DNA of 64,000 nt from an uncultured Bacteroidales bacterium (GTDB taxonomy: Bacteria; Bacteroidota; Bacteroidia; Bacteroidales; UBA932). Within the stretch, counting starts at the first letter, position 1; each line of letters starts with the position of its first letter. The notes under the pieces are model-generated. The model saw only the letters and a program-made list of their open reading frames with translations. It was not told the origin of the DNA and did no database searches. Positions 8,654-16,368 of this stretch are shown piece after piece. Both the position numbers and the translations under genes were made by a program. Location: assembly GCA_946405435.1 (NCBI GenBank), contig CAMJHF010000015.1:1-64000 (forward strand), in the 5' to 3' direction.

Positions 8654-10731
8654 AACACTTCAAAGAATTCCGGGAAACTCTTAGCCACGCAGGCAGTGTC
8701 GTCGATGTCTATGGGGCCGTCGGCGCCCAGTGAGGCGAGGGCGAGGGCCATGGCCATGCGATGGTCGTGGCGGGAGGTGTAGGCGCCGCCCTTGAGCAGC
8801 CGGCCGCTGAGCAGCCTGCTCGAGAGGCTTTCGCCCTGAACCACCAGTATGTCGCCGTCGGCATAGGTCTCCACGCCGGCCTGCCGGAGCATTTCTATGA
8901 TAGCCGCAGCGCGGTCGGACTCTTTGCCGGCAAGCCTTCCCAGGCCTGCGAGGCGGCTTTCGCCGGCGCAGAAGGCAGCCAGCACCGCCACCACGGGGAA
9001 GAGGTCCGGGGCGTGGTTGAGGTCGAAAGAGAAGGCGTCCAGGGGGGCCTTCCTCACGCAGACAGTGCCGTCCTCCATCTGCGAAACGATGGCTCCCGCC
9101 TCCACCAGCACGTCGATGATAGCTATGTCGGCCTGTATGGACTTCATGTCCAGGCCGTCTATCTCTATGCTGCCGAAAATTGCGCCTGCGGCGAGGAAAG
9201 CCGCCGCTGCGCTCCAGTCGGCCTCGATTCCCAGGTCGGCTGCCCTGTAGTGCTGGCCTCCGCGCACCTTGAAGTTTATGCCGGTGCAGGCGCTCCAGTC
9301 TTCTTCTTCGAGCATGCGGGCGTCACCCTCCATTTCGCTGCGGGTGCCGATGCCGAAGTGCTTTAGCACGTCGAGGGTTATGTACATGTAGGGGAGGCTC
9401 TTGGGGTTGCTGACATGCAGCTCGCTGTCTTTCGCACACATCGGGAGTGCCATGAGCAGGCCGGATATCAGCTGTGAGCCGCTTTCGCCGTTGACCTCGG
9501 CGTTGCCCGGGATAAGGCGTCCGCGTACGGTCAGGGGCACGTGTATCTGACGTCCGGAGCTTTCGTCCAGATTGCTGATGAGCACGCCGAAAGCGGCCAT
9601 TATGGACGCGGCTTCGTTCATGGGGCGCCGAGTCAGGGTGCCGTAGCCCTCGAGGGCGAACGGAGCGCCGTTTATAGCCGAGAGCACGGGGATGGAGAGA
9701 CGGGCCAGGAGTCCGGACTCGCCCACGTTGAGCAGTTCCAGGCCGAGGTCCTGGTCGGCCGGTCCTATTCCGGTTATAATGAGCGTGCTGCCGTCTTGCT
9801 GTACGTCGGCTCCGAGGGTGCGTGCCGCCTGAAGTGCTGCCTCGCTGTCTTCGCAGGGGGTGTAGTCGAAGAGGTGTGAAGTGCCCTCGGAGAGTGCCGC
9901 GGCGAGTATTGCCCGCTGGGCGAAGCTCTTGGAGGCCGGCATCCGGATAACTTTGCGGCGGAAAGGTTTGAGCTTGCCGTATAGGGTTTCGGCGAGCGCC
10001 GCGGCAACCGGCTGGCCGGGGGCGGTGGCCTCATCTTCGCTCAGGGCGGCATAGGTGAATGGAGCTCCACGCCTGAGGCACTCGGTGCGTGTGCTCCGGC
10101 CTTCTTCGCCCATGCCGAAGGCGATCAGGCGGCCCTGTAGGGAGTCTACGTTCTCCAGGATTATGCTGTACAGGGCCTCAATGCGTGCGGCGTCCTCCGG
10201 GGAGTGGCAGGTGGTGACTATCTTGGCTATGTCGGCGCCGTAGCGGAAGCATCTGGCAAGGGCGATCTGGAGGCCTTTTTCGTCGGGCGTGCCTTCAAAA
10301 TCGTGGTGCGAACGTATGAGGGAAGTGCCGCACTCCCGGCAGAGTTTCTGGAAGCGCCGGCTGAACTCGGCGGGGGCCTCGATTTCGAGGTCGGCGTAGC
10401 GGGCACCGGCCTGAACGGCGAGGGTCAGTTTCCGTTCCGCTTCGGCCCAGCCACAGGCTGGACCAAAGTTATCCCCCTGCACCCCCGGGGGACAAGGGGA
10501 GGGTTCCCCTTGAACCCCTCTGTCGCTGCGCTCCGAACTGCGGGCCGGTAAAGGTCCTGCCGCCTGCACCCGGCATGTAGCCACGAGAGGAATGTCGGTC
10601 TGGCTGAAAAGTTCTTCGATTTCGCTGTCGCCGAGCTTGCAGCTGTCGAGGCGTATCTCGGCCATCTCCAGCTGCGGCAGCAGCTCCATTATCTCATGGA
10701 AAGTCTTGTGTTGTAGGCTTGTGCAAATCAT
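8641..10731 (-). CDS. aroDA: Bifunctional 3-dehydroquinate dehydratase / EPSP synthase
   Basis: 696-aa fusion of two shikimate-pathway enzymes. Residues ~1-250 are a type I dehydroquinase (AroD): the catalytic His is in RSHHDFEGTP, the Schiff-base Lys in DIAKIVTTCHSPEDA, and the C-terminal GRSTRTECLRRGAPF and SEDEATAPGQP match. Residues ~260-696 are EPSP synthase (AroA: PASKSFAQRAILAAALSEGT; TRRPMNEAA). An unusual ~40-residue insertion (PARSSERSDRGVQGEPSPCP then PGVQGDN) interrupts AroD between the second beta strand (VATCRVQ) and AERKL. It is a mobile-looking repeat shared with the methyltransferase at 52975. Start ATG 10731; no conventional SD seen. Confidence 0.93.
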   Translation of the reverse strand: MICTSLQHKTFHEIMELLPQLEMAEIRLDSCKLGDSEIEELFSQTDIPLVATCRVQAAGPLPARSSERSDRGVQGEPSPCPPGVQGDNFGPACGWAEAERKLTLAVQAGARYADLEIEAPAEFSRRFQKLCRECGTSLIRSHHDFEGTPDEKGLQIALARCFRYGADIAKIVTTCHSPEDAARIEALYSIILENVDSLQGRLIAFGMGEEGRSTRTECLRRGAPFTYAALSEDEATAPGQPVAAALAETLYGKLKPFRRKVIRMPASKSFAQRAILAAALSEGTSHLFDYTPCEDSEAALQAARTLGADVQQDGSTLIITGIGPADQDLGLELLNVGESGLLARLSIPVLSAINGAPFALEGYGTLTRRPMNEAASIMAAFGVLISNLDESSGRQIHVPLTVRGRLIPGNAEVNGESGSQLISGLLMALPMCAKDSELHVSNPKSLPYMYITLDVLKHFGIGTRSEMEGDARMLEEEDWSACTGINFKVRGGQHYRAADLGIEADWSAAAAFLAAGAIFGSIEIDGLDMKSIQADIAIIDVLVEAGAIVSQMEDGTVCVRKAPLDAFSFDLNHAPDLFPVVAVLAAFCAGESRLAGLGRLAGKESDRAAAIIEMLRQAGVETYADGDILVVQGESLSSRLLSGRLLKGGAYTSRHDHRMAMALALASLGADGPIDIDDTACVAKSFPEFFEVFQNK
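10441..10530 (-). repeat. In-frame GC-rich repeat element inside aroD
   Basis: On the minus strand the block has a GGGGAAC core, then CCCCTTGTCCCC and an 18-nt stretch GGGGGTGCAGGGGGATAA that is identical in the gene at 52975. It ends in TTTGGTCCAGCC-TGT-GGCTGGGCCGAA, where the right arm is host codons (WAE) and the left arm is its inverted copy; the two mismatches become G.U pairs in the mRNA. The reading frame is kept. Confidence 0.75.
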
Positions 10732-10767
10732 AAGCGGAGTTTGAAAACACTAAGATACGCTAAATTA

Positions 10768-10798
10768 TTGGGAAACTATCAAATTTTTAATACCTTTG
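10768..10798 (+). promoter_or_regulatory. Promoter of tRNA-Leu
   Basis: TACCTTTG at 10791-10798 fits the -7 consensus TAnnTTTG, with TATTG 20 nt upstream as a weak -33. The tRNA starts 17 nt after the box. Confidence 0.6.
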
Positions 10799-10814
10799 CA
10801 GTCCCTTCCCTTCA

Positions 10815-10898
10815 GCCCGAGTGGCGGAATGGTAGACGCGATGGACTCAAAATCCATTGTCCTTTAAAGATGTGCGGGTTCGAGTCCCGCCTCGGGCA
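10815..10898 (+). tRNA. tRNA-Leu (CAA)
   Basis: 84-nt class II tRNA. Acceptor arms are GCCCGAG and CTCGGGC with discriminator A. The anticodon arm ATGGA-CTCAAAA-TCCAT gives anticodon CAA. There is a variable arm, and the T arm is GCGGG-TTCGAGT-CCCGC. No CCA is encoded. It marks the left edge of the repeat-rich island that follows. Confidence 0.95.
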
Positions 10899-10910
10899 CG
10901 AGCAAGGCAA

Positions 10911-10964
10911 AAACCGTTCGAACTTTTTCGATTATTCGAGAGTAGCGAACGGTTTCTCTTTTTC
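10911..10964 (+). terminator. Terminator after tRNA-Leu
   Basis: Inverted repeat AAACCGTTCG / CGAACGGTTT with a 25-nt loop (itself partly paired, TCGATTATTCGA), followed by CTCTTTTTC. Confidence 0.75.
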
Positions 10965-10983
10965 TGATGTCCTGCCTGCCTTG

Positions 10984-11310
10984 CTCGCGCCCGCCGGGCG
11001 CTACTACGTAGACCCATCCCCAAACCCCTTCCCTCGGGGAAGGGACTTAGTCGGCGCAAGCGCCTCCGGAATCCGGCCATTGCGGCCGGGCCTTTTCGGG
11101 CCCGAGGCGGGACGCTGCTGTCGGCGCAGGTCCCAGGCCGAGTGCCGATACCGGTCCAGGGGCCTGTACCCCTATGGGCGAAATCGGCCATTTTTGCTTA
11201 TTGGGGTCCACGAAAGCTGCAGGGTATCGTCAATCAGCATCGCGTGCGTCTTTTTAAATGATTTCTACTTCTTACAATGTAGGCAGTTGTTTACAATTTG
11301 TAAGCAACCA
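10984..11310 (+). repeat. Dispersed intergenic repeat, copy R1 (full length)
   Basis: First of two long direct repeats. The first ~138 bp (from CTCGCGCCCGCCGGGCGCTA) look identical to copy R2 at 15344, including an internal palindrome CCCCTTCCCTCGGGGAAGGG. The second half is diverged but alignable (GGCGCAGGTCC; CCGGTCCA; GCAGGGTATCGTC; TTTTTAAATGATTTCTACT). The end carries TTACAATTTGTAA. No coding potential recognised; the track ORF through it is rejected. Confidence 0.85.
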
Positions 11311-11380
11311 AAAGACTTACGGTTATTCTTGAATATTAAAAATTGTTTTGTATAATTGTACATTATAATGTACTTGTGCC

Positions 11381-11617
11381 ATGGTCGTTATTAGTTCCGC
11401 CGAGTTGAGAGGCAATATGAAAAAGTATCTGGATATTGCCAGGAGAGAACAAGTCCTTATCCAGAGAGGTAAAAATGAGACTTTTGTCTTGACTGCTCAA
11501 CAGAATCCAGTTGAGTATGATCTGGCACGTGCAGTTACCGTCGATGAAGTGATTGCAAAGGTGCGGGAAGGATTAACCGAAATGTTTGAAAAGAAAGAGG
11601 CCGGGATAGTGAAGTAG
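11381..11617 (+). CDS. Type II antitoxin, PHD/YefM family
   Basis: 78 aa. The N-terminal Phd fold MVVISSAELRGNMKKYLDIA is typical, followed by the toxin-binding tail EVIAKVREGLTEMFEKKEAG. In TA loci the protein represses its own operon and neutralises a RelE-type toxin. Here the toxin gene begins 1 nt after its stop but is broken, so the antitoxin looks orphaned. Confidence 0.85.
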   Translation: MVVISSAELRGNMKKYLDIARREQVLIQRGKNETFVLTAQQNPVEYDLARAVTVDEVIAKVREGLTEMFEKKEAGIVK

Positions 11618-11618
11618 A

Positions 11619-11800
11619 ATGAGGGTGTTGTTTCTCCTGGAAGTTAAGGGTTCATAGAAAAGCTCCAGCATGGTTTGACCGATTCGGAAAAAGATATGCA
11701 ATATGCATCGTTTTCTAAGAATAAGCATACGACCTGGTACGTCTTTTTCAACGTGTACGATGTTGGCGGCATCTTGACGCAACAAATTCGGATTCGGTAA
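11619..11800 (+). pseudogene. Broken RelE/ParE-type toxin gene
   Basis: Starts 1 nt after the antitoxin stop with MRVLFLLEV, a typical start for Bacteroidales RelE-like toxins. The reading frame then jumps, apparently by deletion of roughly the middle third, to VHRKAPAWFDRFGK. One extra A in an A-run shifts the frame again before DMQYASFSKNKHTTWYVFFN (the conserved toxin core), and the normal C-terminus (usually ending in a NNH motif) is missing. I infer an inactivated toxin. The fragments are read directly; the family assignment is from memory of the family. Confidence 0.7.
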
Positions 11801-11822
11801 AACCTTATGTATCTCCCATAAT

Positions 11823-11900
11823 CCCTGGCGCAGGTCCCCGGCCGGGCCTGAAATACTATTGGGCCCGTGGCGGCAAAATGAAAGTTTTGCATTAACAAAA
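11823..11900 (+). repeat. Degenerate partial copy of the island repeat
   Basis: Contains GGCGCAGGTCCCCGGCC and GGGCCCGTGGCGGC, resembling the middle of R1/R2. Short and diverged. Confidence 0.45.
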
Positions 11901-11973
11901 CAGCCGGTAATTCGTCTTACAGATGTGCCGCTTGAGAGCGTGCTATAGCGGCAGGTTATTTAACTGATTGAGT

Positions 11974-12480
11974 ATGAAGCGTTTTTTATTCCTGTTATGC
12001 ATTTTGCTTCCTTGTGTGTCCTGCATGGAGACTCAAGGTAAGGCGGCGGGTACATCCCGCATTTATACAACCATTTCAGAGTGCCGTCAATACGAAGGTG
12101 CAGATTATCTGAAGCTTGGCCGCTTTGCGACAGGAGCCTTAAAAGGCGTCATACGTGTGGCCGGCATAGACGATCCCGATGTGAGTGAGGCCGTCGGCCT
12201 GCTGAGCGACATCCGGGGTCTTACCGTCTTCAGTTACGATGATTGTTCCGAGGAGGACAAGGCCAGCATAAACCTCAAGCTTACAGATGCCCTGTCAGAT
12301 TCGGAAGTGCTGATGGAAGCAAGCGACTCCGGAGAGAAGGTAAAAATCTATGGCTCATATGACGAGAGTTCCGACAAAGTCAGTGACTTCGTTATATTTG
12401 CTCCGTCGGAATCTGCGTTGATCTGCATAAAGGGTTCCGTGTCGATGGAGACCATAGCCAGGATCGCATCCGATGACTGA
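11974..12480 (+). CDS. DUF4252-like lipoprotein
   Basis: 168 aa with signal peptide and lipobox PCVSC. The mature domain resembles DUF4252 (YLKLGRFATGALKGVIRVAG; VLMEASDSGEKVKIYGSYDE; ESALICIKGSVSMETIARIA), a Bacteroidota envelope family of unknown function. First gene of an operon with an ECF sigma factor (8-nt overlap), a membrane protein and a second DUF4252 protein. TTG 11968 is an alternative start; ATG 11974 gives a better signal peptide. Confidence 0.75.
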   Translation: MKRFLFLLCILLPCVSCMETQGKAAGTSRIYTTISECRQYEGADYLKLGRFATGALKGVIRVAGIDDPDVSEAVGLLSDIRGLTVFSYDDCSEEDKASINLKLTDALSDSEVLMEASDSGEKVKIYGSYDESSDKVSDFVIFAPSESALICIKGSVSMETIARIASDD

Positions 12481-12952
12481 GTCCCTGTTCCATAAGGATT
12501 ATCTGCCGCTTGCCGGAACACTCTACCGGATTGCCTACTATATGCTGGAATCCGGGGTGGAGGCCGAAGATGCCGTACAGGAGTTGTATCTTAAGCTGTG
12601 GGAATCCAGGGACAGCCTCAACGGGATCAGGCTTCCGAAGGCCTACGCCATCAGGCTGCTGAAGAACATTTGTATAGACAGGATAAGGAAGGCCGGGCAC
12701 GAGAGTTTCCCCGAAGAGCTTCCCCAGACCGGATTCTCTCCGGCTCCTGATGACACCTTCGATGCCAAGGCACGTCTCAACAAGGTCCTGGAGGCTGTCA
12801 AGGCCTTGCCCGAGCGGCAGCGTAAAGTGCTCATCCTGCGGACCGTCGACGGCTTGTCTTACGAAGAGATAGCCGAGCGGACCGGAATGAATTATCTCAC
12901 CTGCCGCGTACTGCTTTCGCAGGCCCGGACAAAAATAAAACACATAGCATGA
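12473..12952 (+). CDS. ECF RNA polymerase sigma factor
   Basis: 159 aa. Sigma region 2 (EAEDAVQELYLKLWESRD, AIRLLKNICIDRIRKAGH) and region 4 (ALPERQRKVLILRTVDGLSY, EEIAERTGMNYLTCRVLLSQ) are complete. Overlaps the upstream lipoprotein by 8 nt and the next gene by 4 nt. With the neighbouring anti-sigma-like protein it probably forms an envelope-stress switch that controls its own operon. Inference from arrangement only. Confidence 0.92.
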   Translation: MTESLFHKDYLPLAGTLYRIAYYMLESGVEAEDAVQELYLKLWESRDSLNGIRLPKAYAIRLLKNICIDRIRKAGHESFPEELPQTGFSPAPDDTFDAKARLNKVLEAVKALPERQRKVLILRTVDGLSYEEIAERTGMNYLTCRVLLSQARTKIKHIA

Positions 12953-13338
12953 AAATGATACAAGACATAGAAAAACTGCAGGAGGACGAGCTGGAAATGG
13001 CAGCTCTCGGCGAGGATATAACGATTCCCGCCGGCCTGGAAGAGAGAATCAAGGCCGCGATTGCTGCAAAAGAGACCGTTAAGCCCGAGGCCCGTCCGGT
13101 CCGGTGGATACCTTATGCCGCACTCGCAGTTGCTGCGGGCCTCGCCGCAGTGGTCCTTATCCATCACGATGGATCCGGCAAGCTTCAGGATACTTTCGAA
13201 GATCCCTATCTTGCATACGCCCAGGTTGAGGCGACATTCCAAAAAATATCGGACAAAATGGCCATAGGAGTGGACATGGCCGCCAAAGCGGAGCACGCCG
13301 CCGAAAAGCCGATGGAAATAATCAATAAAATCAATTAA
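12949..13338 (+). CDS. Putative anti-sigma membrane protein
   Basis: 129 aa with a ~50-residue charged cytoplasmic N-terminus, one transmembrane helix (YAALAVAAGLAAVVLI, about residues 52-67) and a short periplasmic tail. Not assigned to a family; size, topology and position directly after a sigma gene suggest an anti-sigma factor. Start ATG overlaps the sigma stop (ATGA). Confidence 0.6.
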   Translation: MKMIQDIEKLQEDELEMAALGEDITIPAGLEERIKAAIAAKETVKPEARPVRWIPYAALAVAAGLAAVVLIHHDGSGKLQDTFEDPYLAYAQVEATFQKISDKMAIGVDMAAKAEHAAEKPMEIINKIN

Positions 13339-13340
13339 CC

Positions 13341-13823
13341 ATGAAACGTATAGCCATAATTGCAGCACTGCTGCTCGCAAGCATATTCTCCTTTGCCCAG
13401 ACGGGAAAAAGCATTTATCAGAAATATTCCGATGCCGAAGGTGTCAGCGCCGTGTACATTTCACCGGCCATGTTCAGGCTCATCGGCAAGATTCCCGACC
13501 TCCACGTCGAAGGCGAAGACGTCAACCTGGCTCCGATAATCCAGTCGCTTTCAGGCCTTTACCTGATCAACAGCGAGAACCCGGCCATCAACACCGAACT
13601 CAAAGCCGAGGCCGCGAAGTTAATTAAGGCCGGCCGGTACGAGCTCCTTCTCGAGGCCAAGGACTCGGGCGAAGTTGTAAGAATGTACACGGTTGGCACC
13701 GAGACGATAGTCAACGGCTTTGTGATGATTGCCGATGAAGGTGACGAAGCTACTTTCATCTACCTTGACGGCAAGATGAACCGCGAGGACCTCGAGACCA
13801 TCATCGCAGAAAAGATGAAGTAA
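13341..13823 (+). CDS. DUF4252 domain protein, secreted
   Basis: 160 aa with a cleavable signal peptide ([20 protein letters not shown]) and no lipobox Cys. Mature DUF4252 domain: [56 protein letters not shown]. Paralogue of the lipoprotein at 11974, last gene of the sigma operon. A scar resembling its last codons (SLIAEKMNEGD) occurs at 15660 beyond the second long repeat. Confidence 0.8.
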   Translation: MKRIAIIAALLLASIFSFAQTGKSIYQKYSDAEGVSAVYISPAMFRLIGKIPDLHVEGEDVNLAPIIQSLSGLYLINSENPAINTELKAEAAKLIKAGRYELLLEAKDSGEVVRMYTVGTETIVNGFVMIADEGDEATFIYLDGKMNREDLETIIAEKMK

Positions 13824-13832
13824 GCCTGGCGT

Positions 13833-14079
13833 CAGCTCCGGCGTAAACTTCCTGAGGGACTTTGCTGCCAGCATCCGCAATATAGTGGGCGGCAGGAGCG
13901 CTTCTTACGAAGAAGAACTCATCACCGCCCGCACGCAGGCCATGCAGGAAATGTCGGACAGGGCAAGCAGGCTCGGCGCCGATGCCGTCGTGGGCATCGA
14001 CATCGATTACGAAGTCCTCGGAGAAAACGGCGGCATGCTGATGGTAACGGCATCCGGCACAGCCGTAAGGCTGGGGTGA
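13833..14079 (+). pseudogene. N-truncated YbjQ/UPF0145-family gene
   Basis: Frame from about 13833 reads [20 protein letters not shown], then [20 protein letters not shown] and [20 protein letters not shown], which matches the C-terminal three quarters of UPF0145/YbjQ. The first ~30 residues and a start codon are absent; an in-frame stop lies just upstream, at the end of the DUF4252 gene. The track's GTG start at 13885 would give a 64-aa fragment. I treat it as a truncated gene joined to the DUF4252 operon end. Confidence 0.7.
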
Positions 14080-14085
14080 CGGTAA

Positions 14086-14160
14086 GACGCCGATACCGGC
14101 CCAAGAGCCTGTTTGAATACTTTCTACTACTTACAAAGTGTAAGCAACTCAGAAGACACC
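14086..14160 (+). repeat. Partial copy of the island repeat tail
   Basis: GCCGATACCGGCCCAAGAGCCTG and TTTCTACTACTTACAA match the ends of R1/R2. It is followed by CTTACA-AAG-TGTAAG, a palindrome also seen in related form at 11296 and inside the next gene. Confidence 0.6.
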
Positions 14161-14281
14161 TCTTTTTGCGTCTTCTTCACGCAGACAATAAAGCAGCGTT
14201 GAGCAACTACCCGATTCCCACTTTTGGCAACGGTTTGTTTTCCAAATATAGAACGATTATATTTGTGGAAAACGATTTGCT

Positions 14282-15148
14282 ATGTCGGACATTGAGAAGA
14301 TACAGTTGTTTGAGCAGAGGAAGATTCGGACTGCATGGGATGAGGATAAACAGGAATGGTTCTTTTCCATTGTTGATGTTTGTGGGGTGCTTACTGAACA
14401 ACCTGATTATGATCACGCCAAAAATTATTGGAAAGTGTTGAAATTCAGGCTGATTAAAGAGGGAAATGAGTCGGTTACAAATTGTAACCAACTGAAAATG
14501 GTCTCGCCAAAAGACGGAAAGCGTTATTCTACAGATGTCGCGGATATGGCTCTTATGTTTCGTATTATCGAATCCATCCCCTCCAAGAAGGCCGAGCCCT
14601 TTAAAATCTGGATGGCTCAGGTAGCGGCAGAGCGTATTAACCAAGCCATAGACCCGGAGCGCAGTATCGACCAGGCAATTGCCGATTATCGCCGTTTGGG
14701 ATACTCAGAGACCTGGATTAACCGCCGCATCAAATCAATAGAGATTCGGAAGGGACTTACAGATGAATGGAAACGGGGTGGAGTAACCAAAGAGGTTGAC
14801 TTTGCATTCCTGACTGACCTGATGTCCAAGACTTGGAGCGGGATGACCACCCGTGAATACAAGAAGTACAAAGGACTCACTAAGGAGAACCTGCGGGACA
14901 ATATGACAAATATGGAGTTGCTGCTTAATGCCCTGGCGGAAGAAACCGCCACGGAAATCAGCAAACAGCGAAACCCGGAAGGCCTTTCAGAAAACGCTGG
15001 CGTGGCAAAAGAAGGGGCAGAAGTCGCAAAATCTGCTCGGCAGGATGTTGAGAAGCGCCTCGGTCGCAGTGTCGTCTCTTCCGAAAAAGCAATCGACCAT
15101 ATTCAGTCACCCGAAGAACTTCCGTTTGTTAAACCCGAAGAACAATAA
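14282..15148 (+). CDS. Bro-N/DinD-like antirepressor-type protein
   Basis: 288 aa. N-terminal Bro-N DNA-binding domain (IRTAWDEDKQEWFFSIVDVC; DYDHAKNYWKVLKFRL; MALMFRIIESIPSKKAEPFK) and a C-terminal region like DNA-damage-inducible D proteins (DYRRLGYSETWINRRIKSIE; GMTTREYKKYKGL; MELLLNALAEETATEISK). Such genes are common in phages and accessory islands; the function here is unknown. It contains a 17-bp palindrome at the VTNC codons (14473-14489). Lower GC than its neighbours, consistent with transfer. Confidence 0.8.
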   Translation: MSDIEKIQLFEQRKIRTAWDEDKQEWFFSIVDVCGVLTEQPDYDHAKNYWKVLKFRLIKEGNESVTNCNQLKMVSPKDGKRYSTDVADMALMFRIIESIPSKKAEPFKIWMAQVAAERINQAIDPERSIDQAIADYRRLGYSETWINRRIKSIEIRKGLTDEWKRGGVTKEVDFAFLTDLMSKTWSGMTTREYKKYKGLTKENLRDNMTNMELLLNALAEETATEISKQRNPEGLSENAGVAKEGAEVAKSARQDVEKRLGRSVVSSEKAIDHIQSPEELPFVKPEEQ

Positions 15149-15154
15149 TAAGGC

Positions 15155-15345
15155 TTACTGGGCAAAGCGCTTCGGATTCGGCAAATACTCATGCATTTCC
15201 CAAATCCGTTCAATTCCCTCCATCAAAAGGTTCGAGAATTGTCCCGTCAGGGGCACGAGTTTGACAAGAAGACGTCGGCATTTCATTGTTACTTCAGTGA
15301 TTTGCCGGCGTTGTTCGTTTATGGATGCGGCGTACCAGTCAAACT
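15155..15345 (-). pseudogene. 3' fragment of an unidentified gene
   Basis: Minus-strand open frame of 63 codons reading EFDWYAASINEQRRQITEVT ... LLMEGIERIWEMHEYLPNPK and ending in a stop at 15155-15157. It is cut at its 5' side exactly where repeat copy R2 begins (15344), so it looks like a gene truncated by the repeat. Family not recognised. Confidence 0.5.
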
Positions 15346-15655
15346 CGCGCCCGCCGGGCGCTACTACGTAGACCCATCCCCAAACCCCTTCCCTCGGGGA
15401 AGGGACTTAGTCGGCGCAAGCGCCTCCGGAATCCGGCCATTGCGGCCGGGCCTTTTCGGGCCCGAGGCGGGACGCTGCTGCTGGCGCAGGTCCTTTCTGG
15501 CCGGCGCAGGTCCCAGCTGAGTGACGGTACCGGTCCAAGGGCCTGTACCCCTACGTGCGAATACGGCCGTTTTTGCTTACATGGGTCCACTCAAACAGCA
15601 GGGTATCGTCACCCAACCTCGCGCGTCTTTTTAAATGATTTCTACTACTTACAAA
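15344..15655 (+). repeat. Dispersed intergenic repeat, copy R2 (full length)
   Basis: Direct repeat of R1 (10984). About 138 bp identical from CTCGCGCCCGCCGGGCGCTA, then diverged, with a small internal duplication of GGCGCAGGTCC. It ends TTTTTAAATGATTTCTACTACTTACAA. The two copies bracket the antitoxin, sigma/DUF4252 and Bro-N genes. Confidence 0.85.
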
Positions 15656-15694
15656 CGAGAGCCTCATAGCAGAAAAGATGAACGAAGGCGACTG
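15656..15694 (+). pseudogene. Scar of a DUF4252 gene 3' end
   Basis: Reads ESLIAEKMNEGD-stop immediately after R2. It resembles the last codons of the DUF4252 gene (ETIIAEKMK-stop at 13823), with AGCAGAAAAGATGAA shared in near-identical form. Suggests past rearrangement through the repeats. Confidence 0.45.
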
Positions 15695-15727
15695 ACAAGG
15701 GTATTCCAGCCAAGGCAAATCCCTTAG

Positions 15728-16117
15728 CTACTTTTCTCCTTTATACCTGAGATTCCACTTGCGGATGAATTCGGCAATGTCGCTGTTATTAAGAATCTGT
15801 TCGTAGCAGCGCATCGGAAACTCATCGGTGAATTTTTCCATATCGCAGTCCACAAGGAAGTCCATCGGCAGATCCTCGTTGAACTCTCCACCCATGCAGT
15901 TTCCTGCAGAAATGCCCGGCGTAAAGATTTCTTTACGGATATAAGGCTGGCCCGAGTCTTTGAAGCAGAGATAGTAGATTCTGCCCTCATACCCTCCGGG
16001 AGTCTCACTATGAGTCCTTGCAACCAATATTTTATCGTGCACGAATTTCAGCCCATTCTTGCGGGCATATTCCTCTTCGGGAGAATCAAAAACACCACGG
16101 ACAACTTTATCACTCAT
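15728..16117 (-). CDS. Hypothetical protein
   Basis: 129 aa from ATG 16117 (MSDKVVRGVFDSPEEEYARK). No family recognised. Acidic and soluble, no signal peptide, with a GISAGNCMGGEFNEDLPMDF stretch. The track start at 16138 is possible but the extra residues look non-coding. Sits at the edge of the island. Confidence 0.6.
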   Translation of the reverse strand: MSDKVVRGVFDSPEEEYARKNGLKFVHDKILVARTHSETPGGYEGRIYYLCFKDSGQPYIRKEIFTPGISAGNCMGGEFNEDLPMDFLVDCDMEKFTDEFPMRCYEQILNNSDIAEFIRKWNLRYKGEK

Positions 16118-16261
16118 TGCATGCAAAATATTTAACACTCAAAAATATGCAAAAAAAATGACTTATGCCATTCCCTTCTGCATCTCCTGTGCGCCATTTG
16201 GAGCATAGGAGATTTGCTGCTGGCTTGTAATCAACAGGTTATGAAAAACAGGCCTCTGGTG

Positions 16262-16335
16262 CTTGTCTCGGTCCAAGAATACTGCAGGGTGTCGCCGATC
16301 CTTGGTATACCGGTGATTTTGAAGAAGCTTTCCAG
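16262..16335 (+). repeat. Diverged tail copy of the island repeat
   Basis: CGGTCCAAGAATACTGCAGG then GTGTCGCCGATCC parallels GGTCCACGAAAGCTGCAGGG then TATCGTCAATC in R1. The rest of the 16140-16368 gap shows no gene. Confidence 0.45.
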
Positions 16336-16368
16336 GACATTCTTGAGGGATGTGAAGCAATGTAGTTA

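Noticed and set aside
9541-10551. Plus-strand ORFs within aroDA
   Set aside because: Antisense shadows of a gene with well-defined catalytic motifs.
10741-11355. 204-aa ORF after aroDA
   Set aside because: It reads through the tRNA-Leu gene, its terminator and repeat R1.
10881-15260. Attachment-site repeat from the tRNA-Leu 3' end
   Set aside because: Only GGGCACGAG (9 nt) is shared with 15254-15262, too short to call an att site, and no integrase is present.
15191-15669. ORFs across repeat R2
   Set aside because: Non-coding repeat sequence; the frames differ from those in the matching copy R1.
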